Assembly (NCBI RefSeq): GCF_023073335.1
Contig: NZ_JADPJG010000012.1
Location: 225,405 to 288,521, forward strand
Reading direction: 5' to 3'
Length of the DNA: 63,117 bases
Source: Bradyrhizobium sp. 21
Lineage (GTDB): Bacteria > Pseudomonadota > Alphaproteobacteria > Rhizobiales > Xanthobacteraceae
The translations under genes were made by a program, and so were the position numbers. The notes beneath the pieces were generated by a model. It was given only the letters and a program-made list of their open reading frames with translations, was not told the DNA's origin and made no database searches. Shown one piece after another: positions 9,871 to 18,942 of this stretch; the first letter of the stretch is position 1; the number at the start of each line of letters is the position of its first letter.

Positions 9871-10695
9871 CTAGTTTGTAGCTCGCCGCTTCTCATCGCG
9901 GCCCATCAGCCGCATGCGCAGATGCTGGGCATCATCGGCGTTATGCAGATTCCTGATCTCTTCAATGATCGCACGCGTAGCTGGGAGCGGAGAAATTCCC
10001 AGCTCCTGCTGGATCATGCCGATCCAGTGATCGTAGTACCTGATGGCGTCGATCCGCCTCTCATCGAGCGCGAGCAAAGTCAGCAGATGCCGGACCAGCT
10101 CCTCCCGATAGGGATCGAAGCGGAGAGCATGACGTGCGAGCAAAATCGCATCATGATATTGACCGCAGAGTCCTAGATGACGAACGAGGATCATTGCCGA
10201 CTGCACAAATAGGGAATGCAACCGCTCGCGTTCCTCCAAGATCCAGTCGGCATCTTCGCCGTCCAGGAATGGCCCCTCGTAACGGTAGAGGACGGCGAGA
10301 ATCTGCTTCATCCTGGAAGTATCAACGTGGACCTCAGCACCGGCGAGAGCCACCTGTGCCGCTTCAAGCAGTGCCCAGGTGTCGACGTCCAGCCAAGGCG
10401 TCCTCTCGAGAATGGTCTCCGAGCCAACGGTCCGGAGGCCATAGCCATCCCTGTACTCCGGGGCGGATGCGAGCAATTTTCGCAAACGCCAGATCGCCGA
10501 GTTCACGGCTCGGCGTCCTCTGTCCGCGTCCAGCTCCGGCCAAAACAGGTCGATAAGTCGGTCGCGACGGTGCGGGCGGTCCGGAAAAGTGAAAAGAAAG
10601 CCGGCCAATCTCCGTCCTGATGGACCGAGATCCAACCACATCTGCTCGTTACCGCGCGTAACCCGGCTTGCTCCCAGCAAACTAACGGTCAACAC
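9871..10695 (-). CDS. BTAD (bacterial transcriptional activator domain) regulator, SARP-like
   Basis: A 274-residue predicted transcription factor. Residues about 1-100 look like an OmpR/SARP-type winged helix (LLGASRV..., RRLAGFLFTFPDRPHRRDRLIDLFWPE, RRAVNSAIWRLRKLL). Residues about 105-260 form the all-helical BTAD/TPR-like region (EGPFLDGEDADWILEERERL, HALRFDPYREELVRHLLTLLAL, RYYDHWIGMIQQELGISPLP). No ATPase or sensor domain follows, so this is a short stand-alone form. I use the GTG at 10695 because GGAGGGG lies 5 bases upstream; a TTG 18 bases earlier also fits. Neighbouring same-strand hydrolase and lipoprotein genes are its likely targets, which is inference. Confidence 0.75.
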   Translation of the reverse strand: MLTVSLLGASRVTRGNEQMWLDLGPSGRRLAGFLFTFPDRPHRRDRLIDLFWPELDADRGRRAVNSAIWRLRKLLASAPEYRDGYGLRTVGSETILERTPWLDVDTWALLEAAQVALAGAEVHVDTSRMKQILAVLYRYEGPFLDGEDADWILEERERLHSLFVQSAMILVRHLGLCGQYHDAILLARHALRFDPYREELVRHLLTLLALDERRIDAIRYYDHWIGMIQQELGISPLPATRAIIEEIRNLHNADDAQHLRMRLMGRDEKRRATN

Positions 10696-10970
10696 CGTCG
10701 CCCCTCCACGCAAAACACAACAAAAACAGTCTGTGACGTTCAGTCATCGCAGCTCGAAATTGCGAGCTCAGTCTAAAAATGCCGGTTTCTCAAAGATTCG
10801 CGTGAAACCTTGAGTTCGTGGCCGCCGGAATGCGCGCCGACCGAGACGCAAATTATGAACGAAGCTTTTGGTTGTTCAACATCAATTTGTATTCCAAGCG
10901 AACAACCGCACTGCGTGTGGCTTTCGAACGACACCCCACTACGCTGGTACCTCACTTCCTTCATAGACGA

Positions 10971-11003
10971 GAAAGCCCTCTCCGCGCGGGCGGAGAGGGC
11001 TTC
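10971..11003 (-). terminator. Intrinsic terminator of clpB
   Basis: On the minus strand AGCCCTCTCCGC pairs with GCGGAGAGGGCT around a short GC loop, followed by TTTCTCGTC. It lies 25 bases after the clpB stop. Confidence 0.85.
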
Positions 11004-11027
11004 GTAGTATCCGAATTCCCGATCGGA

Positions 11028-13667
11028 TCAGTTCAACTTTCGCTTCGACACCGGCGCCTCGAACTGGGCGATCTCCGCGGTCTGCGCGGCCTTGCCGTTG
11101 AAGGTTAGCACGTTGCCTTCGGACGAGATCGCGACATGATCCCCGTCCCTGACGTCGCCGGCCAGGATCATCTCGGCGAGCGGATCCTGGAGGTGACGCT
11201 GGATCACACGCTTGAGCGGCCTTGCGCCGTAGGCGGGATCCCAGCCCTTGGCAGCGAGCCAGTCGCGGCCGGAGGCGTCGAGGGTCAGCACGATCTTGCG
11301 ATCGGTCAAAAGCTTCTGCAGCCGCGCGAACTGGATCTCGACGATCCGGCCCATCTCGCTCTTCTGCAAGCGGTGGAACAGGATGATCTCGTCGACACGG
11401 TTGAGGAATTCGGGGCGGAAATGCCCGCGCACCATCCCCATCACCTGCTCGCGCACGGCGGAGGTATCTTCGCCCTCCGGCTGGTTCACCAAATATTCCG
11501 AACCGAGGTTCGACGTCATGATGATCAGCGTGTTGCGGAAGTCGACGGTGCGGCCCTGGCCGTCGGTGAGGCGGCCGTCGTCGAGCACCTGCAACAGGAC
11601 GTTGAAGACGTCGGGATGCGCCTTCTCGATCTCGTCGAACAGCACCACCTGGTAAGGCCGGCGCCGCACCGCTTCGGTGAGCGCACCGCCCTCGTCATAG
11701 CCGACATAACCCGGAGGCGCGCCGATCAGCCGCGAGACCGAGTGCTTCTCCATGTACTCGGACATGTCGAGGCGGACCATCGCGGTCTCGTCGTTGAACA
11801 GATACTCGGCGAGCGCCTTGGTCAGCTCGGTCTTGCCGACGCCGGTGGGACCCAGGAACATGAAAGAGCCGGTCGGCCGGTTCGGGTCCTGCAGGCCCGC
11901 ACGCGAACGGCGCACGGCGGTCGCGACCGCACGCACGGCCTCGGCCTGGCCGACGACGCGCTGTCCGAGCTGCTCCTCCATCTTGAGGAGCTTCTCCTTC
12001 TCGCCTTCCAGCATCTTGTCGACCGGCACGCCGGTCCAGCGCGAGACCACCTGCGCGATGTGGTTGGCGGTCACAGCCTCCTCCATCATCTCACCGGAGC
12101 CTTCACGCGCCTCGATGTCGGCGAGCTGCTTCTCGAGCTGCGGGATTCGGCCATAGGCCAGCTCGCCCGCCTTCTGGAATTCGCCGCGCCGCTGGGCGTC
12201 GGCGAGATCGACGCGCAGGGCGTCGAGCTCGGATTTCAGCTTCTGGGCGTCGGAGAGCTTGTTTTTCTCTGCACTCCAGCGCGCGGTGAGCTCCGCGGAT
12301 TTCTCCTCGAGCTCGGCCAGCTCCTTCTGGAGCGTCTCGAGACGGGACTTGGAGCCGAGATCGGTTTCCTTCTTGAGCGCTTCCTGCTCGATCTTGAGCC
12401 GGATGATCTCACGGTCGAGCGAATCCAGCTCTTCCGGCTTGGAATCGACCTGCATCTTCAGCCGCGCAGCTGCCTCGTCCATGAGGTCGATGGCCTTGTC
12501 GGGCAGGAAGCGGTCGGTAATGTAGCGGTTGGACAGGGTCGTGGCGGCAACAAGCGCGGAATCGGTGATCCGCACGCCGTGGTGCTGCTCGTACTTGTCC
12601 TTCAGCCCGCGCAAAATGGAGATCGTGTCCTCGACCGAGGGCTCGCTGACGAAGATCGGCTGGAAGCGCCGCGCTAGCGCCGCGTCCTTCTCAACATGCT
12701 TGCGGTATTCGTCGAGCGTGGTCGCGCCGATGCAGTGCAGCTCGCCGCGGGCGAGCGCCGGCTTGAGCAGATTGGAGGCGTCCATCGCGCCGTCGCCCTT
12801 GCCGGCGCCGATCAGCGTGTGCATCTCGTCGATGAACAGGATAAAGTTGCCTTCGCCGGCAGTCACCTCCTGGAGCACAGCCTTCAGCCGCTCCTCGAAC
12901 TCGCCGCGGTATTTTGCACCGGCGATCAGCGAGCCCAGGTCGAGCGACAGCAGCTTCTTGTCCTTCAGGCTCTCCGGCACGTCGCCGTTGACGATGCGCA
13001 GCGCCAGGCCCTCGGCGATGGCGGTCTTGCCGACGCCGGGCTCGCCGATCAGGACGGGATTGTTCTTGGTCCGACGCGACAGCACCTGGATGGTGCGGCG
13101 GATCTCCTCGTCGCGGCCGATGACCGGGTCGAGCTTGCCGTCACGGGCCGCCTGGGTCAGATCACGGGCATATTTCTTCAGTGCGTCATAGGCGTTCTCG
13201 GCCGTCGCGGAATCCGCGGTGCGGCCCTTGCGCAACGCCTCGATGGCCGCGTTGAGATTTTGCGGGGTGACGCCGCCCTTGGCGAGGATCGCGCCGGCTT
13301 CGCTGGTCTTCTCCAGCGTGAGGCCGAGCAGCAGCCGTTCGACAGTGACAAAGCTGTCGCCGGCCTTCTCGCCGGCCTTTTCGGCGGCATCGAAGGTACG
13401 GGCGAGCTCGGGCGCCAGATAGATCTGGCCGGCACCGCCGCCAGAGACCTTCGGCACCTTGTTCAGGGCATCCTCGGTCGCCTTCAGAATTGCACGGGAA
13501 TTGCCGCCGGCGCGGTCGATCAGGCCGGCAGCGAGCCCCTCGTTGTCGTCCAGCAGGACTTTCAGGACGTGCAGGGTCGAAAACTGCTGATGCCCCTCGC
13601 GCACCGCAAGCGACTGCGCGGACTGGACGAAGCCTCTGGAGCGTTCGGTATATTTGTCGATGTTCAT
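11028..13667 (-). CDS. clpB: ATP-dependent chaperone ClpB
   Basis: An 879-residue Hsp100 disaggregase that works with DnaK to rescue aggregated proteins in the cytoplasm. The N-domain (residues 1-150) starts [21 protein letters not shown]. The first AAA module has Walker A GEPGVGKT and Walker B LFIDEMH. The long coiled-coil M-domain occupies roughly residues 410-525. The second AAA module has GPTGVGKT and [10 protein letters not shown]. The length is standard. I start at ATG 13667, after AAGAAAAG; upstream in-frame codons would add 90 residues never seen in the family. It is monocistronic with a strong terminator. Heat-shock sigma-32 control is usual, but I could not place a convincing promoter. 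Confidence 0.97.
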   Translation of the reverse strand: MNIDKYTERSRGFVQSAQSLAVREGHQQFSTLHVLKVLLDDNEGLAAGLIDRAGGNSRAILKATEDALNKVPKVSGGGAGQIYLAPELARTFDAAEKAGEKAGDSFVTVERLLLGLTLEKTSEAGAILAKGGVTPQNLNAAIEALRKGRTADSATAENAYDALKKYARDLTQAARDGKLDPVIGRDEEIRRTIQVLSRRTKNNPVLIGEPGVGKTAIAEGLALRIVNGDVPESLKDKKLLSLDLGSLIAGAKYRGEFEERLKAVLQEVTAGEGNFILFIDEMHTLIGAGKGDGAMDASNLLKPALARGELHCIGATTLDEYRKHVEKDAALARRFQPIFVSEPSVEDTISILRGLKDKYEQHHGVRITDSALVAATTLSNRYITDRFLPDKAIDLMDEAAARLKMQVDSKPEELDSLDREIIRLKIEQEALKKETDLGSKSRLETLQKELAELEEKSAELTARWSAEKNKLSDAQKLKSELDALRVDLADAQRRGEFQKAGELAYGRIPQLEKQLADIEAREGSGEMMEEAVTANHIAQVVSRWTGVPVDKMLEGEKEKLLKMEEQLGQRVVGQAEAVRAVATAVRRSRAGLQDPNRPTGSFMFLGPTGVGKTELTKALAEYLFNDETAMVRLDMSEYMEKHSVSRLIGAPPGYVGYDEGGALTEAVRRRPYQVVLFDEIEKAHPDVFNVLLQVLDDGRLTDGQGRTVDFRNTLIIMTSNLGSEYLVNQPEGEDTSAVREQVMGMVRGHFRPEFLNRVDEIILFHRLQKSEMGRIVEIQFARLQKLLTDRKIVLTLDASGRDWLAAKGWDPAYGARPLKRVIQRHLQDPLAEMILAGDVRDGDHVAISSEGNVLTFNGKAAQTAEIAQFEAPVSKRKLN

Positions 13668-13908
13668 GTCTTTTCTTTCCCTCGGCCTGCCCCTGGAGCC
13701 CTCTAAGGCACTCCAAACGGCATCTTCATTGGGTTTCCAATTACCGCATTGACGTTTCTCAACCGGTAACGGTCGTCTTTTTGCAGGCGTTGCCGCCGGC
13801 TGAGGCAGATGTGGGAAGCGAGTTGTGGATGCGAAAGAGGCGAGTTCACAATTTCGTGCGTTCATCGCCGGCTTGGCACGGGCCGGTCGAATCCCGCTAA
13901 GTAGCGGC

Positions 13909-14697
13909 ATGACACCCAGCCAAAACGCCGAAATCACGGGCCTGTACCGCTACCCGATCAAGGGCCTGACGCCGGAGCAGCTCGCCCGGGTCCCCTTGCG
14001 GCGAGGGGAGACCCTTCCGGCCGACCGCCGTTACGCCATCGAGAACGGCCCGAGCGGTTTCGATCCCGAGGCGCCCCAATGGAAGCCGAAAATCCTGTTC
14101 CTGATGCTGGCGCGCAATGAGCGGCTGGCGACCCTCGACAGCCGGTTTGAGGACACGACCAACCGCCTGACCATCCGCAAGGACAGCCAGATCGTCGCCT
14201 CCGGCGATCTCGAGACCGCTGCCGGGCGCGCCGCCATCGAGGGTTACTTCAGCCAGAACTTTCAGCCGGAACTGAAGGGACCGCCAAAAGTGCTGTCGGG
14301 CCGCGACCACAGCTTTTCCGACGTCGCCCGCAAGGTCGTGTCCATCATCAATCTCGACAGTGTCCGCGCCCTCGAGACCATGCTCGGCGGCGCCGCGGTC
14401 CACCCCCTACGCTTCCGCGCCAATCTCTACGTAAAGGGATGGCCGGCCTGGTCCGAGCTCGACCTCGTCGGCCAGACGCTCGCAATCGGACAGGCCCGGC
14501 TGCAAGTGGTCAAGCGCATCAAGCGCTGCCCGGCCACCAATGTGGACCCTGATACCGCCAGGCGCGATCTCGAAATCCCGGCCACGCTCTCAAACAATCT
14601 CGGCCACATGGATTGCGGCATCTATGCCGAGGTCATCGCCGACGGCGACATCGGCGTCGGGGATGCGATCGCGGTGGAAGCGCCGAGATTGGTGTGA
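13909..14697 (+). CDS. MOSC domain-containing protein
   Basis: A 262-residue protein with the N-terminal beta-barrel of MOSC proteins ([20 protein letters not shown] at about 7-26) followed by the MOSC domain. MOSC domains bind or transfer sulfur from molybdenum cofactor. The conserved region includes [20 protein letters not shown] and RCPATNVDP, where the Cys at about residue 208 is the expected sulfur-carrying residue. The substrate cannot be told from sequence; relatives include MOCO sulfurase C-terminal domains and YcbX/mARC-type reductases, but no ferredoxin domain is present. The gene diverges from clpB and is followed by a palindromic repeat. Confidence 0.85.
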   Translation: MTPSQNAEITGLYRYPIKGLTPEQLARVPLRRGETLPADRRYAIENGPSGFDPEAPQWKPKILFLMLARNERLATLDSRFEDTTNRLTIRKDSQIVASGDLETAAGRAAIEGYFSQNFQPELKGPPKVLSGRDHSFSDVARKVVSIINLDSVRALETMLGGAAVHPLRFRANLYVKGWPAWSELDLVGQTLAIGQARLQVVKRIKRCPATNVDPDTARRDLEIPATLSNNLGHMDCGIYAEVIADGDIGVGDAIAVEAPRLV

Positions 14698-14723
14698 GCC
14701 AAGGTCGGCTCGACACACTCCGT

Positions 14724-14811
14724 CGTCATTGCGAGGAGTTCTTGCGACGAAGCAATCCAGACTATTTTCCGCGGAGGGATTCTGGATTGCTTCGCTTCGC
14801 TCGCAATGACG
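14724..14811. repeat. Palindromic intergenic repeat, family B (copy 1)
   Basis: An imperfect inverted repeat of about 88 bases: CGTCATTGCGAGGAG... and AAGCAATCCAGA on the left, TCTGGATTGCTTCG and CTCGCAATGACG on the right. A second copy is at 58561-58639, with the same core TTTCCGCGGAG. It lies between the convergent MOSC and CHAP-like genes. Confidence 0.85.
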
Positions 14812-14821
14812 AGGTGAGACC

Positions 14822-15586
14822 TCAATTCGGCATCACATACGCATAGATCCGGCCGCGCGAGACCGGCGCCTCGCGGACGCGGTTGCCGTTGTTGCCCGAG
14901 ATCATGATCGGATTGCCCTGCGCGTCGACGCCGGTGATGATACCGACATGGCCGCCGCGGCCGCCACGCGACATCACCGCGATGGCACCGACCTGCGGAC
15001 CGGACACACGCGTGCCGTAGCGCGCGAACGAGCTCGCCATATCGGAGCCGGTGCCCTGATGGCCGGTATGCTGCAGCACCATGTTCGTGAAACGCGCGCA
15101 CCACAGGCTGCCGCGGCCTGTCGGATTGCCGCCCACATAGCGGCGCGCCTCTGACACCAGGTCCGATCCGCCACCGAAGCTTCCGCCGCTCATCGCCATG
15201 CCTTCGCCGTTCGCGGCCACTCCACCGCGACGGCTCATAGCCATTCGACGGCTAACGCGCGGGGTCGTTCCACTGCTGCCACTCATGGCCATTACACCAC
15301 CACCGCTCATGCCGATGCCGCCGCTATTGGCGTTCGGATCATAGCTGGCGAAGGTGTTGCCGAAGCCGCTGGCCTGCAATTGCGCCGCGCCGCGCTCGAA
15401 GCGCGAGTTGCGTGCCTGATACCGGTCATGATGATGTCTGCTGGCGTGATGCGCGTAAGCGTGCCGCTCTGCGCTATGACGATGGGACCGCGCTGACGCC
15501 GGAGAGGAGAACGCGGCAACCGCCGCGAAGAAAACAGCCAGCGCGACGATACAACGCGACAGGCGAGACGCAAACAACTCGAACAT
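14822..15586 (-). CDS. Exported CHAP/TIGR02594-like protein, putative peptidoglycan amidase
   Basis: A 254-residue secreted protein. The signal peptide (CIVALAVFFAAVAAFSSPASA) ends near residue 32. The mature N-terminus is rich in His (HHASRHHHDRY) and is followed by a Gly/Ser/Met-rich repeat-like linker (MAMSGSSG, GEGMAMSGGSFGGG). The C-terminal 110 residues form an NlpC/P60- or CHAP-like papain fold with SLWCARF (catalytic Cys near residue 163), GAIAVMSRGGRGGHVGIITG (His) and SGNNGNRV. Such proteins hydrolyse peptide bonds in peptidoglycan. The gene is single, convergent with the MOSC gene across a palindromic repeat. Exact substrate unknown. Confidence 0.78.
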   Translation of the reverse strand: MFELFASRLSRCIVALAVFFAAVAAFSSPASARSHRHSAERHAYAHHASRHHHDRYQARNSRFERGAAQLQASGFGNTFASYDPNANSGGIGMSGGGVMAMSGSSGTTPRVSRRMAMSRRGGVAANGEGMAMSGGSFGGGSDLVSEARRYVGGNPTGRGSLWCARFTNMVLQHTGHQGTGSDMASSFARYGTRVSGPQVGAIAVMSRGGRGGHVGIITGVDAQGNPIMISGNNGNRVREAPVSRGRIYAYVMPN

Positions 15587-15786
15587 TCTTCATCCTTCGT
15601 TGACACCCCCAGTTCCCAGGTCGGCCCGTGCGGTAGCCGACATCCGCGGCTGTATCAGTATCCTGATGTGGCGAGAACAAGACGAGGTCGCGAAGATTTT
15701 GGGCGATGATTAACAAGTGTTAGGGTCGCATGCGCTGACCGCAGAACGGCATTCCAATGCCGCAGTTGTAGAGGAAGGAAGTTCGC

Positions 15787-16650
15787 ATGCCGCACGCCCT
15801 CACGAAGGACAACCACCGTCTCTATTTCGAAGAAGCAGGCGCGGGCACGCCGATACTTTTTCTGCACGAATTCGCGGCCGACTACACCAATTGGGAGCCG
15901 CAGATGCGTTACTTCTCGCGCGGCCACCGCTGCATCACCTATTCCGCGCGCGGCTACACGCCGTCGGATGTGCCGGCTGGCGATGTCTACACCTACACGC
16001 ATTTCTACACCGATGCGCTCGCGGTGCTCGATCATCTCAAGATCGAGCGCGCGCATCTCGTGGGACTGTCGATGGGCGCCTATTCGTCGCTCCAGATCGG
16101 ATTGAACGCGCCGCAACGCGCGCTGTCGATGATTCTGGCCGGTATCGGCTCCGGTTCGGAGATCGAGAACCTCGACGCCTGGCGCAAGCAGTGCCGCGCC
16201 AACGCCGAGCAGTTCGAGACGCTGGGCTCGGCGGAAGTCGCAAAAGTCACGCGCGAGGCGCCGAGCCGGATTCCCTTCCTGGTGAAGGACCCGCGCGGCC
16301 ACGCCGATTTCTACGCCGCATTGGCTCGCCACGACGCCAAGGGATCGGCGCGCACGATGCGCGGCTTCCAGGGCGGCCGCCCCTCGATCTTTGCGATGAC
16401 GGACGCGATCAGAGCCGCCGCGACGCCGGCACTCATCATCTGCGGTGACGAGGACGATTCCTGCGTCGGACCGAGCCTGTTCCTGAAGAAGCACCTGCCC
16501 GCGGCAGGGCTCGCGATGTTTCCGAAGTCAGGCCACGTGCTCAATCTCGAAGAGCCAGCACTGTTCAACGAGATGGTTGAGCGGTTCGTGACGCTGGTGG
16601 AAGCGGGACGATGGCCAGTGCGCGATCCGAGGTCGCTGGCTGGGCATTAG
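15787..16650 (+). CDS. Alpha/beta fold hydrolase
   Basis: A 287-residue cytoplasmic serine hydrolase. The strand-turn-helix HEFAADYTNWEPQ near residue 23 holds the oxyanion segment. GLSMGAYSS carries the nucleophile Ser near residue 95. GDEDDSC supplies the acid Asp, and FPKSGHVLNLEEP the catalytic His near residue 250. GGAAGGAAG lies just upstream of the ATG. The family includes esterases, haloperoxidase-like enzymes and ring-cleavage hydrolases, so no substrate can be named. It stands alone. Confidence 0.85.
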   Translation: MPHALTKDNHRLYFEEAGAGTPILFLHEFAADYTNWEPQMRYFSRGHRCITYSARGYTPSDVPAGDVYTYTHFYTDALAVLDHLKIERAHLVGLSMGAYSSLQIGLNAPQRALSMILAGIGSGSEIENLDAWRKQCRANAEQFETLGSAEVAKVTREAPSRIPFLVKDPRGHADFYAALARHDAKGSARTMRGFQGGRPSIFAMTDAIRAAATPALIICGDEDDSCVGPSLFLKKHLPAAGLAMFPKSGHVLNLEEPALFNEMVERFVTLVEAGRWPVRDPRSLAGH

Positions 16651-16687
16651 AGCGAAGGCGTCACCACGCGCCCGCAATGACGGGAAA

Positions 16688-17350
16688 CTACTTCCTGCCG
16701 CCACGCGTGAGCAGAAACACCCCCTGCTCGCCGAACAGATTCCACACCCACCACGGCATTCGCAGCCGCAGCGGTCGGCCGTAGAGATCGAGCGCCTCGG
16801 CGCGCTCCATCTTGACGTCGATCGCGTCGCAGAGCTCGACGAAATCCTTGATGGTGCAGAAATGGATGTTGGCGGTGTCATACCAGCTCGCCGGCAAATT
16901 CTCCGTGCGCGGCATGTGGCCGCCGACCAGGAGCTGAAGCCGCATCTTCCAGAAGCCGAAATTCGGGAACGAGACGATGGCGCGGCGGCCGATGCGCAAG
17001 AGATTCTCCAGCACCACTTTCGGCTGCCGCGTCGCCTGCAGCGTCTGCGACAGGATCACATAGTCGAAGGCGTCATCGGGATAGTTGACGAGGTCGGTGT
17101 CGGCGTCGCCCTGCACCACCGCAAGGCCCTTGGCGACGCAGCGGTTGACGCCCTCGCGCGACAGCTCGATGCCCCGGCCGTCGATGCCGCGGGTCTCCAG
17201 CAGTTGGAGCAGGTCGCCCTCGCCGCAGCCGACGTCGAGCACCTTCGAGCCCGGCTTGACCATCTCGGCGACCAGCACATGGTCGGCGCGAAACTGGCCG
17301 GATTGCCCGGTCACAACGCCGCCTAGCGGCAGTACTTCCTGTACAGACAT
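16688..17350 (-). CDS. metW: Methionine biosynthesis protein MetW
   Basis: A 220-residue SAM-dependent methyltransferase-fold protein. Motif I is VLDVGCGEGDLLQLL near residue 37, and the family-typical GIDGRGIELS, SQTLQATRQP and FPNFGFWKMRLQLL follow. MetW partners with MetX in homoserine acetylation and transsulfuration-type methionine synthesis in many proteobacteria. It follows metX by 15 bases on the same strand and so shares its riboswitch control. Length is normal. Confidence 0.95.
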   Translation of the reverse strand: MSVQEVLPLGGVVTGQSGQFRADHVLVAEMVKPGSKVLDVGCGEGDLLQLLETRGIDGRGIELSREGVNRCVAKGLAVVQGDADTDLVNYPDDAFDYVILSQTLQATRQPKVVLENLLRIGRRAIVSFPNFGFWKMRLQLLVGGHMPRTENLPASWYDTANIHFCTIKDFVELCDAIDVKMERAEALDLYGRPLRLRMPWWVWNLFGEQGVFLLTRGGRK

Positions 17351-17365
17351 CGCTAGCCGTCCCTG

Positions 17366-18568
17366 TTAGTCGTCCTTGCTGGTGAGCCCTCGGGCCTTGC
17401 CTGCCGATTGCAGGAAGGCACGGGAGATGTCGAAGAATTCGGGCACGTCGAGCAGGAAGGCGTCATGGCCGCGGTCGGTCTCGATTTCGGCGAACGACAC
17501 CCGCGCGCTCGACGCATTCAGCGCATGCACCAGCGCGCGCGATTCCGAGGTCGGAAACAGCCAGTCGCTGGTGAAGGAGACGACGCAGAAGCGCGTCTCG
17601 ATGCCCGCGAACGCCTTCGCCAGCACGCCGCCATGGTCGCCGGCGATGTCGAAATAATCCATCGCGCGGGTCAGATAGAGATAGGAATTGGCGTCGAACC
17701 GCTCGACGAAGGACGAGCCCTGGTAGCGCAGATAGGACTCGACCTGGAAGTCGGCGTCGAACGAGAAGGTCGGCAACTCGCGGTCCTGCATGCGCCGTCC
17801 GAATTTTCGATGCAGCGCCGCATCAGAGAGATAGGTGATGTGCGCCGCCATCCGCGCGACGGCGAGCCCGCGATGCGGATGGAGGCCGTGATCGGCATAG
17901 CCGCCACTGTGCCAATCGGGATCGGCCATCACGGCCTGCCGGCCGAGCTCGTGGAACGCGATATTCTGCGCCGAGTGCCGCGTCGAGCAGGCAATCGCCA
18001 GCGCGGAGAACACGCGGCTCGGATACGCCGCAGTCCATTGCAGCACCTGCATGCCGCCCATCGAGCCGCCGACGACGGCAAACAGCGTGTCGATGCCGAG
18101 CCGGTCGATCAGCATCGCCTGCGCGCGCACCATGTCGGGGATGGTGATGACGGGAAAATCCAGGCCCCAAACCTTACCGGTCGCGGGATTGATCGAGGCA
18201 GGACCGGTCGAGCCCATGCAGCCGCCGATCACGTTGGAGCAGATGATGAAGTAGTGTTGAGGATCAAGCGGGCGGCCCGGTCCGACCAAGGTCTCCCACC
18301 AGCCCGGTTTGGCGGTGACGGGATGGACGTTGGCGACATGCTGATCGCCGGTCAGCGCATGGCAAATCAGAACAGCGTTGGAGCGAGCGGCGTTGAGCAC
18401 GCCATAAGTCTTGTAAGCGATCTGGAACGGGGAGAGATCGACACCGCAATCGAGGCGCAGCGGCTGCTCATTGCCGAAATGCGTGACCTCTGAACTCGGA
18501 TGATCCACCTCGTGCGACCGTTCATCGGCACTGATCGCGGGACTCGGAATTGACTTGACGCCAACCAT
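17366..18568 (-). CDS. metX: Homoserine O-acetyltransferase MetX
   Basis: A 400-residue alpha/beta-hydrolase-fold enzyme that transfers an acetyl (in some relatives succinyl) group to homoserine, the first committed step of methionine synthesis. Family motifs seen: [11 protein letters not shown], the substrate-entry segment [22 protein letters not shown], nucleophile elbow GGSMGGMQ (Ser near 161), Asp in FTSDWLFP and His in DRGHDAFL. The leader upstream carries a SAM-II riboswitch and a terminator, so high SAM should lower expression. The first gene of a metX-metW operon. Acetyl versus succinyl specificity cannot be decided by eye. Confidence 0.95.
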   Translation of the reverse strand: MVGVKSIPSPAISADERSHEVDHPSSEVTHFGNEQPLRLDCGVDLSPFQIAYKTYGVLNAARSNAVLICHALTGDQHVANVHPVTAKPGWWETLVGPGRPLDPQHYFIICSNVIGGCMGSTGPASINPATGKVWGLDFPVITIPDMVRAQAMLIDRLGIDTLFAVVGGSMGGMQVLQWTAAYPSRVFSALAIACSTRHSAQNIAFHELGRQAVMADPDWHSGGYADHGLHPHRGLAVARMAAHITYLSDAALHRKFGRRMQDRELPTFSFDADFQVESYLRYQGSSFVERFDANSYLYLTRAMDYFDIAGDHGGVLAKAFAGIETRFCVVSFTSDWLFPTSESRALVHALNASSARVSFAEIETDRGHDAFLLDVPEFFDISRAFLQSAGKARGLTSKDD

Positions 18569-18624
18569 CTGACCATCGACCTCGTTTGCGATCGTCGTGG
18601 TGACCGCATTGACATCAGGCCATG

Positions 18625-18657
18625 AAAAACCCGGCCTGAACGATAGGTTCGGCCGGG
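18625..18657 (-). terminator. Intrinsic terminator in the metX leader
   Basis: On the minus strand CCCGGCC, a short loop region, and GGCCGGG are followed by TTTTT. It lies between the SAM-II aptamer and the metX start. CAGGCCGGGG just after the aptamer could pair with part of the stem, giving a plausible attenuation switch. Confidence 0.75.
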
Positions 18658-18673
18658 ATCGAAAGGGTCCCCG

Positions 18674-18737
18674 GCCTGTTTAGCGAGTTTTTTAACGTGG
18701 CTGCAAGCCGGCCGGCTCAAATGACCACGGAACAGGC
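18674..18737 (-). promoter_or_regulatory. SAM-II riboswitch upstream of metX
   Basis: The minus strand carries the conserved SAM-II core: CGTGGTCATTTG, then GGCTTGCAGCCACGTTAAA, then CGCTAAA. The outer stem is formed by CCTGTT and AACAGG. The second block contains the pseudoknot strand that pairs with the loop. SAM-II aptamers are known in alphaproteobacteria upstream of metX/metA genes, and this one lies about 105 bases upstream of the metX start. Confidence 0.95.
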
Positions 18738-18942
18738 AAAACCTACCGGCTTGAACGGATTTCGTCAAGTCGCGGCCCGGATCAAGCAAATTCGGCTGTC
18801 GCGCCGTTGGCGGAAAGGGCCCTATTTGCCTTTGCATTTCTCTTTGCTTTCGCCGCCCTGACTGCCTAATCAGGACATCGACCGCAGCGGTGACGGCTCG
18901 ACTGATCCGCATTGGAACGCCTCTCAACAACGCCTGTCAGAC

